Positions 17,025 through 24,712 of a stretch of 45,980 nt of DNA are shown here, piece by piece; position 1 is the stretch's first letter; each line of letters begins with the position of its first letter. Source of the stretch: Candidatus Hydrogenedentota bacterium. Its GTDB lineage: Bacteria > Hydrogenedentota > Hydrogenedentia > Hydrogenedentales > CAITNO01. The DNA lies in NCBI GenBank assembly GCA_012730105.1, contig JAAYBJ010000067.1, forward strand, positions 1-45,980, given 5' to 3'. The position numbers and the translations under genes were made by a program. The notes beneath the pieces are model-generated. The model was given only the letters and a program-made list of their open reading frames with translations, was not told the DNA's origin and did no database searches.

Positions 17025-17933
17025 TTACGCCAGCGCCGCTTTGCAGAAGCCCACGCACCGGGTCACTTCCTTGACCGCGTCGGAACCTTCGGGAATGTCG
17101 TATTCCAATTCAATGTCACAGGGAAAGGTCATCTTGTTTTTCTTCATGAATTGAAGCACTTCCGCAACCTGGGTATCGCCCTCGCCAAAGGGCATATTCG
17201 GCGCTCCGGAAAGGAGGGATTTCTTCTTCCTGTCCTTCAAATGGAGGCTGAGAATGCGGTCGTGGTGCTTCTCGATCATTGGGATTACGGGCTCGCCGGT
17301 TCCCGCCACATAATGGCCGATATCAAGATTGATACCCAGGCACTTCCCATAAGAAAGGATGTCGCCGTCGTAGGTGGTGGGCGTAATTTGGGTGTGATTA
17401 TGGAAGCCGACTACGATTTCGTTCTTGTCGGCCATGGGACCGAGTCTTTTCGCAAGAGCGACATCTTCCGGAAGTTCGCGGGTTATGCCTTTCGCGCCAA
17501 GCGCTTTGGCCGCCTGAAAATAGTAGTCGTTCCGCTCATCGGGCACATTGTCCTCGCCGATATCGCCGAATTTGACAATGTGTATGTTGACACCCACGTC
17601 ATTATACAGTTTGCGCAAGGCCACGTAGCCGTCCATGGGACCACCGACCCCCGTTTCGGGGGTATGCCTTTTGGCGAATTCTTCAGCGGCGTCTCCCATC
17701 AACTCCACGGAACTGATGCCGCATTGCGTAATGTACGTGAGCAACTCCTCGGCACTGCAGGGCAATGACCGGTAACTGTAGGTAATGACCCCAATCTGCA
17801 CACCGCCGAAATTCGAGTTGGGCTTTTCGTCAGCGATGACGTCAACCTGGCGCGCCAGCACGGCGGCCGTGGTGAATGCCGCGGCACTACCAATGAACGA
17901 GCGGCGGGACAATGTTCCGGGATGTCTTATCAT
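17025..17933 (-). CDS. Tat-exported sugar phosphate isomerase/epimerase-like TIM-barrel protein
   Basis: A 302-residue protein with a twin-arginine signal (LSRRSFIGSAAAFTTAAVLA, residues 8-27) and a xylose-isomerase-like TIM barrel: IGVITYSYRSLP, ISSVELMGDAAEEF, IVVGFHNHTQI, INLDIGHYVAGTG, ILSLHLKDRKK and IELEYDIPEG. His and Glu/Asp residues at strand ends match the metal-binding pattern of the family. Exported members of this family are common in planctomycete-type glycan degraders and may act on keto- or oxidised sugars; the substrate is unknown. GGAGA lies 9 bp upstream of the ATG. A 195-bp gap separates it from the paralogous gene upstream. Confidence 0.87.
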   Translation of the reverse strand: MIRHPGTLSRRSFIGSAAAFTTAAVLARQVDVIADEKPNSNFGGVQIGVITYSYRSLPCSAEELLTYITQCGISSVELMGDAAEEFAKRHTPETGVGGPMDGYVALRKLYNDVGVNIHIVKFGDIGEDNVPDERNDYYFQAAKALGAKGITRELPEDVALAKRLGPMADKNEIVVGFHNHTQITPTTYDGDILSYGKCLGINLDIGHYVAGTGEPVIPMIEKHHDRILSLHLKDRKKKSLLSGAPNMPFGEGDTQVAEVLQFMKKNKMTFPCDIELEYDIPEGSDAVKEVTRCVGFCKAALA

Positions 17934-18074
17934 GATTTTTCTCCAAAATCCGGGTTGTTAAATAGACTTGCTTCGGAATACGACCGTTAGACTGCCATAA
18001 GTACAAACATGTTTCTAATCCGTTCAACTAGAAAATAGAACGTGTATATCCTGTTTACAGGAATGCAAGGACAG

Positions 18075-18112
18075 ACCCGTCTCGCTACGTTCGCTGGGGT
18101 CAGTCCCTGATT
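18075..18112. repeat. GGGTCAGTCCC-type palindromic motif
   Basis: GACCC (18075-18079) and GGGTC (18099-18103) can pair, and a GGGGTCAGTCCCT motif follows at 18100-18112. The same GGGACTG core occurs in the nested repeat at 16851-16924, suggesting a dispersed intergenic repeat family. Confidence 0.3.
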
Positions 18113-18128
18113 TCGCGCGACGACCGTA

Positions 18129-19046
18129 TTATGCCCACCCATCGAAGCACTTCAACAGGTCTTTTATGGCGTTTTCGGGACCATCCGTGTAGCCGCACTC
18201 CACGGCCAGATACCCGTCGTACCCGGTTTCCGCAACGGCCTTGAACACATTGGGATAGTTGATCTCACCCGTGCCGGGCTGTTTACGTCCGGGGTTGTCG
18301 CCGATATGGATATGGCCGATGCCGGAAATATTATCGCGCAGATTGGGAATCAGGTTCCCCTCGGTGATCTGCTGATGATAGATGTCATACAACTGCTTGA
18401 TATTGGGACTGTCCACCGCCTGGATAATCAACTGGGCCTGATCCGTCGTGGTCAACCAGAAATTCTGATGGTCCCGCAACTGGTTGAGGGTTTCCAGTAC
18501 CATCATAATGTTGTTCTCTTCCAGCATGCCCTTGACACGGCGCAGGAAGGTGATGACATTCTGGGCTGCCTTGTCGTAACGGATTGTCCATTTGGAACTC
18601 GTCTCGCCGGTCAGGCCCACGATGCACTTGCAGCCCAGGCCTTTGGCCTGCTCGATGGCTTCCGCGCACTGCTTCTCAAGACGATCATGCTGCGACAGAT
18701 CAAGCATTTCGCCCTGGGTAATGCGCCCGGCGCCCATGATGCAACTCCATTTGACGCCGGTTTCATTTGTCGCTTTAACAAAGTCGTCATAATTCTGCCG
18801 GTCTTCCCCCGCGCCCAGGTGTTCAACGGCCGGGAATCCCCATTGAGCGGCCAAATTGAATATATCCACAGGCGAACTGTTTTCAGGCAGGCAGTCTTTC
18901 AACCAGCCGTAGCTGCATGAAATCTTCAGGGGCAGTTTGGCGAAAGGCTGTCCCTCCGGCACCTGGGCCAAAGCACCCTTGCTCGAGCCCATTGCAAACA
19001 CGCCGGCGCCTGCCGCCGCAGCGGTCAGAAAACTTCTACGTTTCAT
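18129..19046 (-). CDS. Tat-exported hydroxypyruvate isomerase/sugar epimerase-like TIM-barrel protein
   Basis: A second TIM-barrel isomerase/epimerase, 305 residues, with the Tat signal MKRRSFLTAAAAGAGVFAMG. Barrel motifs include IFNLAAQWGFPAVEHLG, CKCIVGLTG, IMMVLETLNQLRDHQNFWLTT, IKQLYDIYHQQITEGN, GHIHIGDNPGRKQPGTGEINY and YLAVECGY. The HIGDNPGRKQPGTGE segment is the signature of hydroxypyruvate isomerase (Hyi/OtnI)-type enzymes, so aldose-ketose isomerisation of a short or oxidised sugar is likely. The start is ATG 19046 or ATG 19055 (MKDMKRR); an AAGGAG lies just upstream of both. It is probably transcribed with the second isomerase gene. Confidence 0.87.
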   Translation of the reverse strand: MKRRSFLTAAAAGAGVFAMGSSKGALAQVPEGQPFAKLPLKISCSYGWLKDCLPENSSPVDIFNLAAQWGFPAVEHLGAGEDRQNYDDFVKATNETGVKWSCIMGAGRITQGEMLDLSQHDRLEKQCAEAIEQAKGLGCKCIVGLTGETSSKWTIRYDKAAQNVITFLRRVKGMLEENNIMMVLETLNQLRDHQNFWLTTTDQAQLIIQAVDSPNIKQLYDIYHQQITEGNLIPNLRDNISGIGHIHIGDNPGRKQPGTGEINYPNVFKAVAETGYDGYLAVECGYTDGPENAIKDLLKCFDGWA

Positions 19047-19303
19047 ATCCTTCATTCGCTCCTTATTGGTTTTGTCGGGGTTGCTGTCTTCAATACGTTC
19101 TGTATAGCGTTCGTTATTATACGCATCCGTTAACAAAGAGGGTAATCGCTCCGGAGAAATCAAACACGACGGAGTCCTTCCACGGCTCGTTCCCAAGTTG
19201 CACTCTTGGCATTACCCCTAACTTTCGCCCTTATTTTTCGTAATACACAGGCAATCCCAAAGGCGCAATGACCTGAAAATGCCCCGAAGGGGCTGAGGAC
19301 GCT

Positions 19304-19471
19304 AGCCCAGGGTTGCGGTACCCCGCTACCCTGGGAGATTGTTACCAACCCAAGTCTTGTTTACCCTGAAAGGGTTACGTCACCTCGCCCTTTTTGACAT
19401 AACCACTTTGGGGTAAACCCAGTTTTGGGCGTTATCCGACCCAGGGTAGCGGAGTACCGCAACCCTGGGCT
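19304..19471. repeat. 32-bp inverted repeat pair
   Basis: The arms at 19304-19335 and 19440-19471 match in inverted orientation at 31 of 32 positions; each contains AGCCCAGGGTTGCGGTAC or its complement. The 104-bp centre includes GGGTAAACCCAGTTTTGGGC. Not coding as far as I can see; probably a dispersed repeat or MITE-like element. Confidence 0.7.
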
Positions 19472-19541
19472 ATACGACAGAATCCTTTCAGGATTCCAAC
19501 ACAAACTTCATGAGACGATAACCAATTTCTCACCCCATACT

Positions 19542-19820
19542 TGTGGGTAATTATCAGGTGCCAACACATCGTTCACCTGGTTATGTGCCAGGACATCGTT
19601 CAGTAACGCCGCCCTGTCTCGAATATTCAAGACAATCGCATCGGATTGACAGACCGCTTATGCCTCAAAAAACGCACTCCTGGCGGGCACAACCGATACC
19701 TGTGATTTCGCGAGTACTTCGTCGTGGACATTCAATAATCAATTCGAAGTCCTTGGCACTGAACGATGTTGTGGCACTTATTTCACTGAACGATGTCATG
19801 GCACTTGTCAGGTAATGACA
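19542..19820. mobile_element. Non-autonomous IS21-type element (MITE-like), 279 bp
   Basis: Four copies of an 18-bp site (GTGCCAnnACATCGTTCA) are arranged as two pairs: 19558-19575 and 19585-19602 in one orientation, 19760-19777 and 19787-19804 in the other. Spacing within each pair is exactly 27 bp, and each outer site lies 16 bp from a terminal TGT/ACA. This multi-site end layout is characteristic of IS21-family elements. The 157-bp centre has no recognisable transposase, so the element would depend on one in trans. No target-site duplication was seen. Confidence 0.65.
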
Positions 19821-20199
19821 AGAGTTGCACTTGGGAACGCACTTGTCAGCGAGGTTCTACTTCGCAACCATGGTCGAGAACCGAAATACTTCGGACGAAC
19901 CGATGTCAAAAGGGAAATAGAATTTCAAGAGTGATTACGTTCTCAAATGGAATTTGGGAACGAGAGGAAATAACCCGGGCAAGCCGACACCATCGATATT
20001 TTCATCTATGCATTACGGGCGGACTGGAATTTCTTCTTACCCTCCGGGCCAGGATTTACCTTAACACTTCTCAGACCAGTAAACCGTTCGCTACAGAATT
20101 CGTCGTTTTGTTCTATGCTAGGATACACTATCAACGCGGCACGAAAGGACCTTCTGGTAGCGTGCCACAATCTATAACCACATTAAGGGATAAGGAACT
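19821..20199. other. Gene-free leader of the GH36 locus
   Basis: No coding sequence recognised. An imperfect extended -10 (TGCTAGGAT, 20116-20124) lies about 75 bp before the GH36 start, without a clear -35. Confidence 0.3.
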
Positions 20200-22374
20200 A
20201 TGAAACACCGACTCCCCTTGCTTCTGTTCTTGCCCGCAACAATGTTGTTCTCCGCGTTCGCTTTCGGCGAGGAGATTCCGGTCGAGCCGTATTCGTCACA
20301 GCCGACAGCCAGCGAGATGGCGTTCGTCGCACAATGGAAACAGTTTCTCCTCGGACAAGGGGACGCTGCCGCCGGGCGTTACATCGGCGACCTCCCTTTC
20401 TCTTTCCTCTGCGGTCAACGAAGCAGCCGGGAATGGGTTACAATCGACACAGCCAACATCACGTCAGGCGGGTGGCAGGATGACAGGACGCGCACGCATG
20501 TTTTGAGTTGGCAAGACGTCCAGACCTCGCTATATTGCGAAATGGAACTGACCGAGTTTCAGGATTTCCCCGCCTTCCAATGGGTTGTCCGCGTCCGAAA
20601 CGACGGAGAAGCCGATTCCGCAAAGATTCACGATTTCTGGGGGATCGACACCTGCTGGCATGGATCCGACGCTTCGATGCCGATGCTGCACCGTTCGGTC
20701 GGCTCTCCGGGGCATGAGGATGATTTTCACTTCATGAGCGAGGTCATGCACAATTCGATGTGGGACAAACGCCGCCGGATAGCCATGGACACGCCCTCAA
20801 ACGCCGCCTGGGCGCAGGCACACGCCTACCTCATTCCGACGGATAAACGTTCGAGCGCGATCTGGCTGCCGTTCTTCAACTATCAGACCGGCGGCGACGG
20901 GCTGATCGCCGGACTCGGCTGGAGCGGCGCATGGCGCGCCTATTTTGATCACCAGGGGGAAGGGAAATCAACGATCCTGGCCGGTGTCGAAAACTTCGAT
21001 TCGATCCTTCATCCCGGCGAAACAGTAAGGTCGACGTTGAATTTAGTTCTCTACTGGCAGGGAGAGGTCCTCCATGGCCAAAACATGTTTCGCAGGCTGG
21101 TCCTGCAGCAGTATTCGCCGCGCATCAAGGGAGAACTGGTCGAGCCGCCGGTTTCCGGAGTCGTCTGGGGAGGGATTCCGTCTAAGGAGCACCTCGAAAT
21201 TATCGAAAAAATCAAATCGTATACGATTCCCCTGGACGTCTATTGGTTTGACGCCGGTTGGTACGGAACAGGGGTTGTACCGTCGTATTCCGTTTTTGAG
21301 GGTGACTGGGGGCCTATGGCCGGGGATTGGCGGCCGAACCCGAACTGGCATAATGGCACGCTCACACCGGTCAGCGACGCCGCGCACGCGGCAGGCATGA
21401 AGTTCCTGGTCTGGGTCGAACCCTGCCGCGCCATTCACGGCCGGCCGGTCACACTCGAACATCCTGAGTATTTTTTGACCGGGAATGCCGACGGCCAGAT
21501 CCGGGACGGGCAAACACTTCTTCTCGACCTCGGCAAGCCGGAATCATTGAAGTGGGCGACCGATGTCGTGAGCGGTCTGATCAGGGATTACAACATCGAT
21601 TGGTACGAAGAGGATTTCAATATTGAACCGAATCCTTACCTGGAAACAGCGGCAGAACCCGACCGCTGGGGCATGAACGAGATGCGGTTCATCGAGGGCC
21701 ATTTCGCCTTTTGGGACGCGCTTCGCGCAGCATTCCCGCACCTGGCCATTCTCAATTGCGCCAGCGGCGGACGGCGCATCGACCTGGAATCGATTTCGCG
21801 CGGGCAACCGCTCTGGCGGAGCGATTACAACTGCTTTCCGGAAGCGACCGCGGAGTCGACGCAGGATCACAGTTACGGCATTCAGCATTGGCTCCCGGTC
21901 CAAGGAAGCGCGACGCGAGGCTGGACGATCCTGGATACCTATGACGCCCGCAGCGCCTTGAACCCCGGCATGGAAAACTGGCTCGTTGCCAAGACGGAGA
22001 CGGAATGGCTCCAGATCAAGGCGAATGTCGTTCAGGCACAACGCTGCAAGAAGTACTTTTTTGGCGATTATTATCCCCTGACCCACACACAACGCGATCC
22101 GGCTGCCTGGACAGCGTATCATCTCTATCTTCCGAAAGAAGATGCAGGCATGATACTCGCCTTGCGCCGCGCGAAGAGCGATGTCCGGGAGATGACCTTT
22201 GATCTTTTGACGGTTCATCCGGCGGTGCAATGGAAGTTCGAGGATTATGATTCGGGAGAAAGCTGGGTATTAGACGGGAAGCAGATTCGCGAAGCGGGGT
22301 TCACGATTGAAATTCCGAACCGGCGCGATTCGCGGCTTATCTTTTACTCCATCGAACGCGCAAATAACCCATGA
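20200..22374 (+). CDS. Secreted GH36-type alpha-galactosidase
   Basis: A 724-residue exported glycosidase. Residues 1-23 form a Sec signal peptide. A beta-sandwich N-terminal domain (to about residue 310) precedes a (beta/alpha)8 barrel of the GH36/melibiase type: VYWFDAGWYGTG, FLVWVEPCRAIHG, LLLDLGKPESLKW, then the nucleophile in DWYEEDFN (Asp472), NCASGGRRIDLE, and the acid/base in WRSDYN (Asp542), 70 residues downstream as in GH36. The C-terminal 150 residues form the beta domain. It should release alpha-linked galactose (or a related sugar) from oligosaccharides outside the cytoplasm. AAGGA precedes the ATG. It is first of three co-directional secreted-enzyme genes. Confidence 0.9.
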   Translation: MKHRLPLLLFLPATMLFSAFAFGEEIPVEPYSSQPTASEMAFVAQWKQFLLGQGDAAAGRYIGDLPFSFLCGQRSSREWVTIDTANITSGGWQDDRTRTHVLSWQDVQTSLYCEMELTEFQDFPAFQWVVRVRNDGEADSAKIHDFWGIDTCWHGSDASMPMLHRSVGSPGHEDDFHFMSEVMHNSMWDKRRRIAMDTPSNAAWAQAHAYLIPTDKRSSAIWLPFFNYQTGGDGLIAGLGWSGAWRAYFDHQGEGKSTILAGVENFDSILHPGETVRSTLNLVLYWQGEVLHGQNMFRRLVLQQYSPRIKGELVEPPVSGVVWGGIPSKEHLEIIEKIKSYTIPLDVYWFDAGWYGTGVVPSYSVFEGDWGPMAGDWRPNPNWHNGTLTPVSDAAHAAGMKFLVWVEPCRAIHGRPVTLEHPEYFLTGNADGQIRDGQTLLLDLGKPESLKWATDVVSGLIRDYNIDWYEEDFNIEPNPYLETAAEPDRWGMNEMRFIEGHFAFWDALRAAFPHLAILNCASGGRRIDLESISRGQPLWRSDYNCFPEATAESTQDHSYGIQHWLPVQGSATRGWTILDTYDARSALNPGMENWLVAKTETEWLQIKANVVQAQRCKKYFFGDYYPLTHTQRDPAAWTAYHLYLPKEDAGMILALRRAKSDVREMTFDLLTVHPAVQWKFEDYDSGESWVLDGKQIREAGFTIEIPNRRDSRLIFYSIERANNP

Positions 22375-22496
22375 ATGCCTCCACCTGCGTTGAACTACTC
22401 TTTCCGTACGCAAAATTGCGGCAAAATCGTTTGTCTTTTTGTTAGACCTTCGGATATCGTAGGGTTCATTCGAAATGCTTCTTAAGGAGTTTTCCC

Positions 22497-24680
22497 ATGT
22501 TACGTTCAATTGCAATTATTGTTGTTGCCCTGGTATTGGTTTTGGGAATCACGCCGGGCGCGCTTGCGCAGACGCCGGAAAACGCGGCTGGAACATCGGA
22601 GGGGAGCGTGACGGTGTATCCCGCGCCGCCGGAAGAGCCGCTCTCCGAGGATTTTACGATAACGGTCGCGGGGCAGGCAGCGCCTGTTTATGTGTGCCGC
22701 GTGTCGGCGATGCCGTTTAATCAGGTTTGGCCGGGGTATCAGCGGCCTATCGACCAGACAGAGCTGGCTTCGTTCGTCTATTGGGATATGACAGCGCCGG
22801 TGGAGGTCGAGGTGGTCAGCGCACGCCCCGTCGAATCGGTGGCGATCCGGCCGACGGCCCGGGGTATTCAGCCGCAGGTCGAGGGCAACCGCATCCGCTT
22901 CCATCTGGATACGCCGCAACAGCTCGCCGTGGAAGTAAACGGATGGCACAAAGCCCTGCACATGTTCGCGAATCCGCCCGCGGTGACGGTAGACCCACAC
23001 GCAGCCGGTGTGCGGTATTTTGGCCCCGGCATCCATCGTCCGGGCAGGGTGACGTTGCAAAGCAATGAGACCGTCTATGTGGCGGGCGGGGCCGTGGTCT
23101 ATGGCTGTTTTGAAGCCGCCGACGCCACAAATATTAAGATTCTGGGGCCGGGCATCATTGACTCGAGCGAGCTGGAGCGGTACTTCGGGCTCACTGACGA
23201 GAGCAAGTACCTCGACAACTTCGGCGGTTGCATTCATCTTGTGCGTTGCGCCAATGTGACGATCGACGGCCCGATTCTGCGCGATCCGCCGCTGTGGTGC
23301 TTGTCTGCGTTCAATTGTTCGGAGATACAGATTACCCATATCAAACTGATCGGTCTCTGGCGGTACAACGCCGATGGCATCGACCTCTGCAACAGCCGGA
23401 ATGCGACCGTGCTCGACTGTTTCGTGCGCTCGTTCGACGACAGCCTCGTGGTCAAGGGGTTGAGTTACTATAAGGACGTGCCAATCAGCAATATCCTGTT
23501 CGAGCGTTGCGTCGTGTGGAACGAGTGGGGTCGTGCGCTCGAGATAGGCGCCGAGACGGCTTCGCCCGAAATCTCGCAGGTCACGTTCCGCGATTGCGAT
23601 GTCGTGCGGACCGCCGAAATCGCCATGGATGTGCAACACGGCGATCGCGCGGCCATTCACGACGTGACATTTGAACGGATCCGGCTCGAAGTCGACGACG
23701 TCAACTATGCGCCACAGATACAGAACGGCCGCGACGCGACCTATACAGGCCAGCCGGGCCATCGCCCGCACTTCTTGGTCTTGGTGATCCTTCGCGGCGC
23801 ATGGTCGACCGATCGGGAGCGTGGCACGATGCGCAACATCGTCGTGCGCGACTGCTCGACGACGGGCAAGCTGCTTCCACCTTCTGCGCTGTCGGGTTTC
23901 GACGAAACGCACGACGTCAAGGGCGTCATGATCTCGAACATGCAGATCAATGGAAAAGTCGTCACGAGCTTGGAGGAAGCGGGGATCAGCGTGGGGCCCT
24001 TTGTCAGCGACGTACGCATCGAGGCTCCAAACGGCGGAGAAACCGCGCCAGGCACGGGGAAAAAGATCCTGTTTCTGGGCAACAGCATCACGCTGCATGG
24101 GCCAAATGAGTCCATCGGCTGGACGGGAAACTGGGGAATGGCCGCCAGCGCCGTGGAGAAGGATTATTTACATCTGGTGCTTCGAGCACTCTCCGAAATG
24201 CCCGAAAGCGGCTTTTCCGCGCCCAAATTCCGCGTGCTGAATATTGCCGATTTCGAGCGGCAATACGCCACCTTTCCCATTGAAGAGAAACTGCGGGAGG
24301 CCATCGATTTCAAGCCGGACCTGTTGGTTCTGGCCATCGGCGAAAATGTGGCCGATCTAACGACCGAGGAGTCCAAAGCGCAGTTCCACACGAGTTTGGA
24401 CACGCTCTTGAAAGCGTTCCAGAAGGACGGGGATCCGACGATTGTAGTGCGAAGCAACTTCGGGCCCTCCCCAACCAAAGACCCGATACTCAAACAAGCG
24501 GCGGCCGATGTGGGTGCACTCTTTGTCGATATCAGCGCGCTGGCCGGGGAGGAGGGCAACTATGCCCGTTCGGAGCGTCCGATCGCGCATGCCGGGGTGG
24601 CGGGGCATCCGGGTGATCGCGGGATGAAAGCGATTGCCGACGCGATTGTGGATGCGATCAAGAAGGGTCGGAAACCGTAG
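22497..24680 (+). CDS. Secreted GH28-like beta-helix protein fused to SGNH hydrolase
   Basis: A 727-residue exported protein. Signal peptide about 1-24; a beta-sandwich (residues 35-185) then a right-handed beta-helix (185-510) of the GH28/pectinase type. The aspartate triad is placed as in polygalacturonases: D293 in NADGID, D314 and D315 in SFDDSLVVK. The usual catalytic-region His of the GHG motif appears replaced (WGRALEIG, R346), so specificity may differ from polygalacturonase. Residues 520-725 form an SGNH-type domain: LFLGNSITLHG, a conserved-Asn region around VLAIGENVADL, and AGHPGDRGM near the end. This pairs glycan-backbone cleavage with esterase activity. AAGGAG lies 8 bp before the start. 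It follows the GH36 gene by 122 bp. Confidence 0.85.
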   Translation: MLRSIAIIVVALVLVLGITPGALAQTPENAAGTSEGSVTVYPAPPEEPLSEDFTITVAGQAAPVYVCRVSAMPFNQVWPGYQRPIDQTELASFVYWDMTAPVEVEVVSARPVESVAIRPTARGIQPQVEGNRIRFHLDTPQQLAVEVNGWHKALHMFANPPAVTVDPHAAGVRYFGPGIHRPGRVTLQSNETVYVAGGAVVYGCFEAADATNIKILGPGIIDSSELERYFGLTDESKYLDNFGGCIHLVRCANVTIDGPILRDPPLWCLSAFNCSEIQITHIKLIGLWRYNADGIDLCNSRNATVLDCFVRSFDDSLVVKGLSYYKDVPISNILFERCVVWNEWGRALEIGAETASPEISQVTFRDCDVVRTAEIAMDVQHGDRAAIHDVTFERIRLEVDDVNYAPQIQNGRDATYTGQPGHRPHFLVLVILRGAWSTDRERGTMRNIVVRDCSTTGKLLPPSALSGFDETHDVKGVMISNMQINGKVVTSLEEAGISVGPFVSDVRIEAPNGGETAPGTGKKILFLGNSITLHGPNESIGWTGNWGMAASAVEKDYLHLVLRALSEMPESGFSAPKFRVLNIADFERQYATFPIEEKLREAIDFKPDLLVLAIGENVADLTTEESKAQFHTSLDTLLKAFQKDGDPTIVVRSNFGPSPTKDPILKQAAADVGALFVDISALAGEEGNYARSERPIAHAGVAGHPGDRGMKAIADAIVDAIKKGRKP

Positions 24681-24712
24681 ACAAAAACGAGTCAGAAAGG
24701 GAAGGACTGACC

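Noticed and set aside
22506-24098. Long antisense open frame of 530 codons opposite the GH28-like gene
   Set aside because: The sense frame has a signal peptide and GH28 motifs; the antisense protein is Arg/His-rich without any motif, a usual shadow in GC-rich DNA.
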